Shown here: positions 23,130 to 30,266 of the stretch, one piece after another
Position numbering within the stretch: position 1 is the first letter of the stretch
Layout of the letters: each line of letters begins with the position of its first letter
From: a virus
DNA: 41,134 nt
Direction: 5' to 3' (one strand)
IMG/VR virus record: IMGVR_UViG_3300009285_005078
Location: 1 to 41,134 of that record
Notes under the pieces: generated by a model
What the model was told of the DNA's origin: nothing
The model's database searches: none
Seen by the model: the letters and a program-made list of their open reading frames with translations, nothing else
Program-made: the position numbers and the translations under genes

Positions 23130-23816
23130 TTAGATCATCGGGCCGCCACGTCCGCCGCCAAAAATCTGCTCCAAGAGCGCCGCCGCGTTCTGGTCCGGCC
23201 GGGCCTGGAGCGGGTTCGACGCGGGCGGAGCAGCGCCCAGCGGCGGGGTAAATCCCCCTCCGCCCGGACGCGGAAAGTCGTTCCACGGCCCGCGCGGATA
23301 GACGGAATCGCTCGGCGGGGGCGGGGCCGGAGCCTGCGGCATACGCGGCGCACCGGGCGAGCCGCCATACTGCTCCTGCCGTGTGCCGGGACTTGAGGGC
23401 ATTGACGCGGGCGGGGCCGGTGACGGCGACGGCGGCGGGGCTATGCCTGGGGCAACCGCTCCCCCCTGCCCCGCGCCCGGAATTACCCGGGGCGCAGGCG
23501 TAGACGCCGACCGTGCTTGGACCGCCTGTCCCAGCGCATTCGGGGCCGCGCCCGGCACCGACGCGCCCAGGTTCGGGTTCTGCCCGCGCCCGAGAATCTG
23601 CGCGAGGATGGACTCGATGACGCTATTCATCCCCCCGCCCCCGCCGGGTGCGCCCATCAACTCCTGCGGGATAGGCGACCGCGCGCCGGCAAACTGCGGC
23701 AGGCGCAAGCTCAGTACTTCAATCGCCTGCTGCAACGGTGAGCCGACCTGCTTCTGTCGCTGCTCTCGCCCCGTGGGCACAAACGTCACCCCGAGTCCGC
23801 CATCATCCATCGCCAT
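23130..23816 (-). CDS. Pro/Gly-rich structural protein
   Basis: About 228 residues. A short ordered start (GLGVTFVPTGREQRQKQV, SPLQQAIEVLSLRLPQF) and a helix (MNSVIESILAQILG) are followed by about 130 residues made mostly of Pro, Gly, Ala and Ser, and a short helical end (NAAALLEQIFGGG). Probably disordered over most of its length. ATG at 23816 is preferred because GAAGGA lies eight bases upstream; an in-frame ATG at 23825 lacks this. No family recognised. Confidence 0.5.
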   Translation of the reverse strand: MAMDDGGLGVTFVPTGREQRQKQVGSPLQQAIEVLSLRLPQFAGARSPIPQELMGAPGGGGGMNSVIESILAQILGRGQNPNLGASVPGAAPNALGQAVQARSASTPAPRVIPGAGQGGAVAPGIAPPPSPSPAPPASMPSSPGTRQEQYGGSPGAPRMPQAPAPPPPSDSVYPRGPWNDFPRPGGGGFTPPLGAAPPASNPLQARPDQNAAALLEQIFGGGRGGPMI

Positions 23817-24045
23817 GTGGAACATCCTTCAGCTTCAGCGGCCCACCCGGGGCCAGATTGATTTTCGTCGCCGTCACGGTCGGGTCGAACGTCGCACACG
23901 GGCCGCAACAGGTGCCCGTAAACCTCGGCGGGCGGACCTTGACACTGACGACGCGCCGGTCGTGACAGGACGGGCACTCCGGGGTCATGGTGTAGTCGTC
24001 CGGAGCCGTCACCGTATGGCCGCAGGCAAAGTCAATGCGCATCAT
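23803..24045 (-). CDS. zinc-ribbon mini-protein in the head-tail region
   Basis: 80 residues. Cysteines are paired: FACGHTV (C..H), PECPSCHDRR (CxxC) and GTCCGPCATF (CxxC-like). One or two zinc sites are likely. The end overlaps the next gene. Function unknown. Confidence 0.5.
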   Translation of the reverse strand: MMRIDFACGHTVTAPDDYTMTPECPSCHDRRVVSVKVRPPRFTGTCCGPCATFDPTVTATKINLAPGGPLKLKDVPHGDG

Positions 24046-24422
24046 CGAATCCTGTCTGGAAATAGTTGCTTCAAGTACAGGCTTTCGAGAGCGTTTGACA
24101 GCGTCTCATCGCTCCCAGCGGGTTTCGTATGTGCCCATTCATGGACAAGTAGGCCCTCAAGTTCTCTCGGATTTGTCACGCTAGGATTGATTTCAATCTC
24201 ATTGCCAGCGACCCGTTGACCTAGCAATTTTGCCGATTCCAAGGCTGGATTGGCCCTGATTGAAGACAGGCTTTCAATTCCAGGCACAAACCGACGAACT
24301 CGGTTATAGGCTTCCACCATCTCAGGCGTCATTTCGCTTTCGTCTGGTCCACGTGTGAGCGCAGACGCAAGAATCGATATGGCTCTTTGTACCTCACTGA
24401 GATCGGGTGGTGTCCCATTCAT
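24042..24422 (-). CDS. putative metallopeptidase-like protein, lower-GC insert
   Basis: 126 residues. LEGLLVHEWAHTKP contains a HEWAH zinc-binding helix (HExxH) after a beta strand (NEIEINPSVTN). The upstream half is helical. The gene is visibly richer in A and T than its neighbours, and its codon use differs, so it looks like a later acquisition (a moron) between the adaptor and tail genes. It overlaps the gene downstream by four bases and starts next to the adaptor stop, so it has been fitted into the operon. A role in host interaction is only a guess. Confidence 0.6.
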   Translation of the reverse strand: MNGTPPDLSEVQRAISILASALTRGPDESEMTPEMVEAYNRVRRFVPGIESLSSIRANPALESAKLLGQRVAGNEIEINPSVTNPRELEGLLVHEWAHTKPAGSDETLSNALESLYLKQLFPDRIR

Positions 24423-25205
24423 CTACCAGTCCACCTTCGGATCACGGAACGGCGTCCCGTACCGCTCCCGCCGATAGCTCCGGTCATACGTCACCTGTGA
24501 CCCGCCCTTCGGCCGCTGCCGCCGCAAGTAGTCTGCGACGTACCCCGCAAACATCCCCGCCTGACGCTCGCTGGCCTCGACGTCCCCGCGTAGCAACTCC
24601 AACCGCGAGGCCGCGAAATGCACGAGCGCCTGATGCCATGGCCTGAGATGCGCCTGACTGGACAGCGGCACATGGCTATCGCTCGTCATCGAGGACGGCC
24701 ACGCCACGTAATTCACCACCGCGCTCCACGTCTCCGAGGACGTGGCGGTCGAGAACGACGGCGGCGGCGTCAGCCCGAGCAAGAGCGACGGGCCATCTTC
24801 GCGGAGGTAGTAACTTTGTGGCGTAGACGCGGACGCCGTGCGCCAGCCGGGCGTGTAACGGTCGAGATACGGAACGTCCCGCCTCGGCAGCTCATCCCGG
24901 CTGTAGTACGTGATCGACCCGTTACTGTCCGAGTAGCGCACTTCGACCGGGTGCGGCGCAAGCCACAACAGGTCGGTAATCTGCGACGACAGGTCTAGTT
25001 CCGTCGCGCCCGAGGAATTCGAGACGACGGCCGTAGACAGGGCGAGCGTGGACTGCTTCGTCAGGCACTCGGTCTGCTTGACGAATTCCCGCTCACCCTC
25101 GTTGATTTCATGCTGACGCCGAGCCGTGGTGAACAGTTGACTGCGGTCGGCCGAGTTGAGCTGCACGTCCAGCGCATTGCCGTACAACTCGCTGAACTGG
25201 GCCAT
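24423..25205 (-). CDS. head-tail adaptor / connector-like protein
   Basis: 260 residues. Features expected of a podovirus head-completion protein: a helical N-terminus (FTTARRQHEINEGEREFVKQTE), a beta domain with VEVRYSDSNGSITYYSRDELP, then WSAVVNYVAWPSSM..DSHVPL and a C-terminal helical part (ALVHFAASRLELLRGDVEASERQ) ending in a charged tail (DRSYRRERYGTPF). The helix containing HFAASRLELLRGD is similar to the one in gp4/gp10-type adaptors. Position after the capsid genes agrees. Confidence 0.65.
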   Translation of the reverse strand: MAQFSELYGNALDVQLNSADRSQLFTTARRQHEINEGEREFVKQTECLTKQSTLALSTAVVSNSSGATELDLSSQITDLLWLAPHPVEVRYSDSNGSITYYSRDELPRRDVPYLDRYTPGWRTASASTPQSYYLREDGPSLLLGLTPPPSFSTATSSETWSAVVNYVAWPSSMTSDSHVPLSSQAHLRPWHQALVHFAASRLELLRGDVEASERQAGMFAGYVADYLRRQRPKGGSQVTYDRSYRRERYGTPFRDPKVDW

Positions 25206-25206
25206 G

Positions 25207-25581
25207 CTAGTTCCCGACCAGTGTGATCGTGACGTGCGTTCCGGTCGAACCGGACGCGCCGGTTGACCCGAGGTCCGTCACATACGGCCGCACCGCCATG
25301 AACGGCCCGTCAAACTGCAGCACTCGAACCGTGGCAGAGGTCAAGGCAAACGTGGACGGCGATGCGGTGGACGCAGGATAGGTCAGCGAGACATACCGTG
25401 AAACGGTCGATCCCTCCGTGGACCGTGCCGTCTGGATCTGAAAGTTGCACGTGGAACGGCTCGATCCAAGCGTTTCGGCATACCACGTGTATTTACGGGC
25501 GAGGCCGTGTGTCTGGTAGCCCTCGCCCGCACCCGTGGACGTAAAGGTCCACGTCTTGAGACAGGCGACCGTTTCACTCAT
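25207..25581 (-). CDS. hypothetical structural protein
   Basis: 124 residues, beta-rich and Ser/Thr-rich (KTWTFTSTGAGEGYQTHGLA, VRVLQFDGPFMAVRPYVTDLGS). It looks like a small beta-sandwich virion protein. GGAGG six to eight bases before the ATG is a strong ribosome site. No family recognised. Confidence 0.5.
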   Translation of the reverse strand: MSETVACLKTWTFTSTGAGEGYQTHGLARKYTWYAETLGSSRSTCNFQIQTARSTEGSTVSRYVSLTYPASTASPSTFALTSATVRVLQFDGPFMAVRPYVTDLGSTGASGSTGTHVTITLVGN

Positions 25582-25591
25582 GTCGCCTCCC

Positions 25592-26170
25592 TTACGTCAG
25601 GTCGAGCCAGGTAATCGTGACCACCCCCGAGAGAGTGGCCGTTGCGGTTGAACCGGGATTCGCCAACACCAGCGTCAGCCGCGAGGCCGCCGCCGTGCTC
25701 ATGCGATGGCCGCCATCGATCACGGTGTCCTGCGCTGCCCAGTCAATCCGGTACGTCACCAGATCACCCGGCTGCACATCGGCCGTGGTGGACGCGACAG
25801 TCAACTCAACCAACGCTCCACTGGAAATCGCCGCCTGCTCGAACGCCAGCGTGGACTTGAACACGCCCCGAACGGCCTGGGCGGATGCCGCCGACGAGTT
25901 CGTGACTACCGTCGATCCGAGCGTGATCGGGCCGGGCAGAACCAACCCACCCGAGGAGCCGGACCCGATCCGCACAATCCCGCCCGTGCCCTTCGCCTTG
26001 ATGTCCAGATTGACCACGGTGGAATCGCCCACCGCTTCAATCCCGACGTAGTTGGTTGTGCCCGAGGAGTTGCCGTAGATCCGCACCGCATTCTCGTTGG
26101 CCGCTCTGGCACCCGCCAGCACGTCCGACTCGAAATGCGTGGTCTTGTTGGAAGAATCGCGATACTTCAT
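25592..26170 (-). CDS. fibre-like structural protein
   Basis: 192 residues. The first 80 resemble phage fibre shafts with short Gly/Ser/Asn strand-turns (ENAVRIYGNSSGTTNYVGIEA, DIKAKGTGGIVRIGSGSSGG). The rest is a beta domain with VDITYRID-type strands (LVTYRIDWAAQDTVIDGGHR, LTLVLANPGSTATATLSG). It may decorate the head or support the tail. Translation start has GGAG five bases upstream. Confidence 0.5.
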   Translation of the reverse strand: MKYRDSSNKTTHFESDVLAGARAANENAVRIYGNSSGTTNYVGIEAVGDSTVVNLDIKAKGTGGIVRIGSGSSGGLVLPGPITLGSTVVTNSSAASAQAVRGVFKSTLAFEQAAISSGALVELTVASTTADVQPGDLVTYRIDWAAQDTVIDGGHRMSTAAASRLTLVLANPGSTATATLSGVVTITWLDLT

Positions 26171-26220
26171 GGTGTCTCCAAGCTGAAGCCGGCACGCGCA
26201 CGCGCTTGGAAGCGCAGGGC

Positions 26221-26260
26221 GTTGACCGCCACCCCACGCGCGCCAGCCCGGTCGGTCAAC
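26221..26260. promoter_or_regulatory. inverted repeat in the gap after the major capsid gene
   Basis: GTTGACCG at 26221-26228 and CGGTCAAC at 26253-26260 form a perfect 8-bp inverted repeat with 24 bp between. It lies in a 137-bp non-coding gap. Each arm holds a TTGAC facing inward, so a protein-binding site or promoter is as likely as an RNA hairpin. No T-run follows, so it is not a typical terminator. Confidence 0.45.
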
Positions 26261-26307
26261 ACGGACGGCCCCGACTCATGCGGCCGAGGCCATCCGTGGC
26301 ACGTCCG

Positions 26308-27228
26308 TTACGAACCCGCTGAGCCGTAGAGGTTCTGCCACGTGGTGCAGCCCCACGACTGGCGGAACCGCAGCTTGTAGAGCCGATTGCCCGTGCGGGC
26401 GTCCGGCTCCGGCTGCTTCACGCTGATCGGCACCCGCTGGTAGCTGGTCAATCCGTGCATGGACTTGTCTCCGGACGCCACGATCCAGGCGTCCGAATCC
26501 GACAACAGCGGATTCACGATGACGGTCCACGACCGGAGCCCCTTGATGGGGTTCTTGTCGTTGTCCGCTACGCCCGGCAGACCCTCGCTCTTGAGCAGCC
26601 TGAAGGCCGTTGTCTCCAGCGCGGGCGGCACAATCAGGTTGAACGTCTGGACGGGCATCACGAGCTGCCCGCTGTCCAGCTTCGTCCCGGTCTGGATGTC
26701 CACGATGGCCTGCATCAGCGACGTGGCCGACAGGTCATCGTCCGAGGCGTGCCGGTTGGACGCCTCGCCTCCGCGCTTGAGCGGATGCGAGGTCGAGAAG
26801 ATCGCGTCACCGTCCGCCGAGTACTCCGTGGTGAACCCGTTGTTCAGCACGGTCGCGGCGTAGGTTTCCTGCGTGTAGCGAGCCGCGAAGGTCAGCCACT
26901 TCGCGTTCTGCTTCAGCAGATCGTACGCGTCATCCTCCAGCGCCGTTTCCGTGACCTCGTACATGCGGCCGAATTCCACATGCGTGAAGTCCTTCGTGTA
27001 GCCCTGCTGGAACTGGTCGGTGGTATACACCGCCCCTTCCGCCTTCTCAGGGATGGACGTGAACCCGACGCCCGTCACCAGCCGCTCGAACTTCTTGGTG
27101 CTCGGCTTGACGTTGAAGTATCGGGTGTAGATGACCGGCAACTGCTTCAGTTGCTCGCCCAGCAGCATCATGACCGTCTTGTCGACGTTGTCATACAGGG
27201 CTGGGAACGTGCCTCTCACTTGTGGCAT
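26308..27228 (-). CDS. major capsid protein, HK97-like fold, Mu gpT-like
   Basis: 306 residues. The pattern fits the Mu-like major head subunit group: VRGTFPALYDNVDKTVMMLL at the start, SIPEKAEGAVYTTDQF..GYTKDFTHVEFGRMYEVTETAL, RYTQETYAATVLNNGFTTEYSADG, a SLMQAIVDIQTG helix, LVMPVQTFNLIVPPAL, and a C-terminal WTVIVNPLLSDSDAW then KLRFRQSWG. There is no N-terminal scaffold region; a separate scaffold-like gene lies upstream. A strong GGAG ribosome site sits seven bases before ATG, as expected for the most abundant protein. Confidence 0.88.
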   Translation of the reverse strand: MPQVRGTFPALYDNVDKTVMMLLGEQLKQLPVIYTRYFNVKPSTKKFERLVTGVGFTSIPEKAEGAVYTTDQFQQGYTKDFTHVEFGRMYEVTETALEDDAYDLLKQNAKWLTFAARYTQETYAATVLNNGFTTEYSADGDAIFSTSHPLKRGGEASNRHASDDDLSATSLMQAIVDIQTGTKLDSGQLVMPVQTFNLIVPPALETTAFRLLKSEGLPGVADNDKNPIKGLRSWTVIVNPLLSDSDAWIVASGDKSMHGLTSYQRVPISVKQPEPDARTGNRLYKLRFRQSWGCTTWQNLYGSAGS

Positions 27229-27239
27229 GACTCAGCTCC

Positions 27240-27761
27240 TTAGTTGTTGGGGAACGACTGGTTACAGGTGGACGCGACGTAGAACGAGCAGAACCCGTTC
27301 GTATCGCCTTGGGTCGAGCCCTCGACAAAGCCCGTCACGACGGCCATCGTCGCCGTGGACACAATGGCGAGGTCGATATAGGCAATGCCCAGGGTGGAAT
27401 CCCGGCGGATCGCGTAGATGCCGCCGAGCTGCGTGCTGTTGAGCGTGCCCTTGCACACTCCGATGAACTGCGTCTGCGGGCTCGCCGGCCAATAGGACAC
27501 GGTCTTCGTGCCGACGGTGGCACTCGCTTCGGCGGCTTCCGCCGCGAAGCCAAGACACTCAGTCTGGTTAGCCGTGATGCCGGTATCGTGCAGGACCGCT
27601 CGGTGGGCGTTCGTGGTGGTGCCGCGCTTGATGCAGTCACCAATTCCGAACAGCGCCGTTGAAGCGGTCGAACCCTGCTGGATACTTGCCGTGAGGGGCG
27701 ACCCGCCTGCGCAGATGTACGGGCGGACATACGATCCGCTCGAAAACGATCCATCTGCCAT
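27240..27761 (-). CDS. probable capsid decoration / cement protein
   Basis: 173 residues, mostly beta-strand-like with small residues and several cysteines (YICAGGSPLTASIQQGST, IGDCIKRGTTTNAHRAV, FIGVCKGTLNSTQLGGIYAI). It is directly upstream of the major capsid gene in the same unit, which is the usual place of a decoration protein. ATG at 27761 has GGAG ten bases before it; the frame begins nine bases earlier with GTG. Confidence 0.6.
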   Translation of the reverse strand: MADGSFSSGSYVRPYICAGGSPLTASIQQGSTASTALFGIGDCIKRGTTTNAHRAVLHDTGITANQTECLGFAAEAAEASATVGTKTVSYWPASPQTQFIGVCKGTLNSTQLGGIYAIRRDSTLGIAYIDLAIVSTATMAVVTGFVEGSTQGDTNGFCSFYVASTCNQSFPNN

Positions 27762-27983
27762 GTGAACCACACTCCTGCTAAGCGCGTCTTGCGCCCAGCG
27801 GTGGAACGGTGAATGTGGTCGGAAACGCTACAGAGGCCGAACCCTTCCGACGATGCGGGTCCGTCTCGATGCAGTCCGTTATTAACGGCCCGGACTGAAG
27901 GCGGGACGACAGCCTCACGACACGCCCGGCTGGGGGCGACTCACTCACGCGCTACACACGGCAACCGAGAGCGAGCGCAGCGG

Positions 27984-28032
27984 TTGACGCGGGACGACTT
28001 GCCTACATTCAGTATGGCACGCGAGTCAAGCC
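27984..28032. promoter_or_regulatory. promoter-like region upstream of the capsid genes
   Basis: This lies in a 260-bp non-coding gap (27771-28031), the longest in the phage section. On the minus strand AGGCTTGACT (TTGAC at 28025-28029) directly follows the stop of the upstream gene, and CATACTGAA follows at 28008-28016. On the plus strand GGTTGACGCG (27982-27991) is an imperfect mirror image. CATACTGAA also occurs at 34724-34732 before the terminase. A promoter for the abundant capsid proteins is expected here; the precise hexamers are uncertain. The rest of the gap holds a hairpin (27873-27896) without a T-run. Confidence 0.45.
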
Positions 28033-28634
28033 TAATCCGCCGGCCCGCGCCAGACGTTCGTCTCCCCGCCGGCCTGCTCCACGTAATCCCCGGCCTGCGG
28101 CCCAAACTGCGCCGCCGTCGCTTCGGCCGCCGCTGCTGCGCGAGACTTCGCACTCCCCAGCCGCTTCGTGTTTGCTGCCGCCTTGGCCATCTGGATGGCC
28201 TGATAGTCCGCCTTGGGCATCATGTAGAGCATTTCTTGCCCGCGTGGACCCCGCGTGATCCAGCCCTCTGGCGAACGGTCGTAGCCTGAAATGGCGTCCA
28301 GGCTGGCCACGTCGCTGACGTGGACCTTCATCCAGCCCTTCTGCTGCTCGGCCACGAAGAATCGATCGTCGGAGATGCCCCGGTTGAACCAGCGCACCCG
28401 CATGGACTGGTCTTTCAGCGGGATGGCCTGCGAGGGCGAGGCGAACAGGTTGCCACCCTTGAGCCGGCGCTGCACCACTTCGACCTGCTTGCGCCGACGC
28501 TCGGCTTTCGGCTCAGGAGCATCGAATCCGGGGCTGTCCTGGGCCGCCTGCGGGCCGGCTTCCAGGGGCACGTCCGGCGTCTCCACCTTGCGCGGGCGGC
28601 CACGCTTCTTTGTCACGGTCTGCTCGTCGCTCAT
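28032..28634 (-). CDS. phage head-region protein with AT-hook-like N-terminus
   Basis: 200 residues. KKRGRPRK near the start resembles an AT-hook. A region of Pro/Glu/Lys follows, then a domain with RVRWFNRGISDDRFFVAEQQKGW and SPEGWITRGPRGQEMLYMMPKADY. The C-terminal part is alanine-rich and helical. Similar proteins occur next to scaffold genes in many tailed phages, function unknown. Coupled to the scaffold-like gene by a four-base overlap. Confidence 0.55.
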   Translation of the reverse strand: MSDEQTVTKKRGRPRKVETPDVPLEAGPQAAQDSPGFDAPEPKAERRRKQVEVVQRRLKGGNLFASPSQAIPLKDQSMRVRWFNRGISDDRFFVAEQQKGWMKVHVSDVASLDAISGYDRSPEGWITRGPRGQEMLYMMPKADYQAIQMAKAAANTKRLGSAKSRAAAAAEATAAQFGPQAGDYVEQAGGETNVWRGPAD

Positions 28635-29653
28635 CGGTTCCCTTCCGTATCATCGGCCAAGACGGTCCACGGCTGGTCACGCTGGCCATACTGCTTCTCG
28701 GCCTGTTCATGCGTCAGGCCCAGTTCCTTCGCCGCTCTCGCGGCAATCCCCGTCAACCGCACGCCCGGCTGGCGTCCCTGCGTCACTGGTTCGGTCACCA
28801 CGACGGGCGGAGGTTTCGCTGGCTCGGGCGTCACCGCTGCAAGGGCTTGCTGCACTTGGGCCGGCGCTTGCTTACCGAACAGGAGCGGCCATCCCAGCGC
28901 CGCCGCTGCGGCCACCGCGGCCACTTCCTGATTGGCGGTCAACTCGGGCGTGAGATGGTTCCACAACTGGTTGAACAGCGTGGTATCGACCGGCGTGCCC
29001 TGCTTCTGGAGATGCGCGGCCAGCGCCGCCCGGTTGGCGTGCGACTTCGACTGCGCCGTCTCGGTCCTCAGCGGGCGCACCATCTGCTCGGCCTGCTCGC
29101 GGGCCAGCTCTTCCTGCTCGCTCAGATGCTCCAGGCCGCGATCCACGTCGAGCGTACCGTCCGGCTTGTAGAGGTCGAACCGCTTCGCAATGCGCTCGGC
29201 GCGCGTGCGCCTAGCTGCGTCCGCCTGTTTCTGGCGCTGCTCAACTTGCGGATCGACCGCTGGGGCCGCCGGCTGGCGCGGCTGGGCGGCCATCTGCTGC
29301 GCGTAGGTCTGCCACTGCTGGACCGCCGCTTCCAACTCGGCCGCTCGCGCCGCCTTCGTCTCGAGGTCGGCGACCTTGGCACTGATGCTCTCGCGCTCAG
29401 CCCTCAGCGTCCGCGCTTTCTCGCGCAGCTTCGCCACTTCATGCAGCGGGACCATGCGCTCGTTCGTCAGCCGATCGGGCACCGCCTTGAGGTCGAGATC
29501 GTCCTCGTCAGTCTCCGGCTCCGGAGTCGCTTCAGGTGCGGCGGCAATTGGCTGTTCGGCCGGCACGGGTGTTGGCGGCTCGGGCTCCGGCTCTGGCGTC
29601 GGCGCGTCTACGGTCTGATCTTCCAGGGCCACATACGGGCCTTCGTCACTCAT
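28631..29653 (-). CDS. capsid scaffold-like protein
   Basis: 340 residues. A Pro/Glu/Asp-rich acidic start (about 15-55), a long charged coiled coil (about 70-115, KLREKARTLRAERESISAK), Gln/Ala-rich stretches and a Pro-rich end. This composition, and the position between portal and capsid genes, are typical of internal scaffold proteins that guide head assembly and leave or are cut away later. No protease gene was recognised nearby. Confidence 0.7.
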   Translation of the reverse strand: MSDEGPYVALEDQTVDAPTPEPEPEPPTPVPAEQPIAAAPEATPEPETDEDDLDLKAVPDRLTNERMVPLHEVAKLREKARTLRAERESISAKVADLETKAARAAELEAAVQQWQTYAQQMAAQPRQPAAPAVDPQVEQRQKQADAARRTRAERIAKRFDLYKPDGTLDVDRGLEHLSEQEELAREQAEQMVRPLRTETAQSKSHANRAALAAHLQKQGTPVDTTLFNQLWNHLTPELTANQEVAAVAAAAALGWPLLFGKQAPAQVQQALAAVTPEPAKPPPVVVTEPVTQGRQPGVRLTGIAARAAKELGLTHEQAEKQYGQRDQPWTVLADDTEGNR

Positions 29654-29946
29654 TCATCCTCCACAATGCCCAAAATCTCATCCTGCGTGAGCACGAGATA
29701 CGTCACCCCGTCATACGTTGCTTCGCTGCCCTGATTTGGCGCGAAACAGACGCGATCCCCCACCTTCAGATCGCTCCGCATGGCCCCGCCGCACTCCTCA
29801 CAACGTGGCCCCGGCCCAAGAAACGCCACCGTGCCGCTCATGGGCACATGATCGTCGCTGCTGACGAGCACCAACCCGGATTCGGTCACCTCGTCAGGCT
29901 CATCCGGCAGCACCAACACGCGGTCACCGATGGGTGTCAGGCTCAC
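29650..29946 (-). CDS. phage GroES-like co-chaperonin with a CxxC insertion
   Basis: 98 residues. The GroES (Cpn10) pattern is clear: TPIGDRVLVLPDEP at the start, a mobile-loop region (EVTESGLVLVSSDDHVP), then MSGTVAFLGPG, LKVGDRVCFAPNQGSEATYDGVTYLVL and the C-terminal DEILGIVED. An insertion between two strands carries RCEECGG (C49, C52), a possible metal or redox site that ordinary GroES lacks. Phage GroES homologues, such as T4 gp31, act with the host GroEL to fold the capsid protein; the place between portal and scaffold genes fits that role. No GroEL is encoded. Overlaps both neighbours by four bases. Confidence 0.9.
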   Translation of the reverse strand: MSLTPIGDRVLVLPDEPDEVTESGLVLVSSDDHVPMSGTVAFLGPGPRCEECGGAMRSDLKVGDRVCFAPNQGSEATYDGVTYLVLTQDEILGIVEDE

Positions 29947-30266
29947 GGCACCCTCCGATACCGCGCAAACTCGTCTTTCGCGGGATCGCCCTTGAGTAGC
30001 AACAACCGCTGCCCCGGATAGCTCAGCACGCGCTCGCTCCCCTTCTGTTTCGCCATCACAATTTGCACGTTCCGGCTAGCGTTGGCAGTATCCAGAACGC
30101 CGTCACCCTGCGCCACTGCCCGCTCGATGTCCCGCCGGAAGGCCTCCGCGCCCGTCCACTGCTGCTCTGCCAGCGCCACCAGCCGTCGCCAGCCCGCCGA
30201 GCCAAGCAGCGCCTCCCAGTCGTCCCGTTCCTGTCGCTGATCGTCGTTCAATCTACCCTCCCCCAA
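29943..30266 (-). CDS. small hypothetical phage protein
   Basis: 107 residues. Helical, charged N-terminus (RQERDDWEALLGSAGWRRLVALAEQQW), then ASRNVQIVMAKQKGSERVL and a basic end. It resembles the small unnamed proteins that follow portal genes in many phages. Overlaps the portal stop by 14 bases and the co-chaperonin start by four. Confidence 0.55.
   Translation of the reverse strand: MGEGRLNDDQRQERDDWEALLGSAGWRRLVALAEQQWTGAEAFRRDIERAVAQGDGVLDTANASRNVQIVMAKQKGSERVLSYPGQRLLLLKGDPAKDEFARYRRVP

Noticed and set aside
26308-27228. Idea that the capsid protein carries its own scaffold or protease cleavage region
   Set aside because: The N-terminus starts directly with the mature-type sequence, and a separate scaffold-like gene is present.
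27873-27896. Hairpin AGTCCG..CGGACT as a terminator
   Set aside because: Stem is short with a 12-base loop and no T-run follows on either strand.
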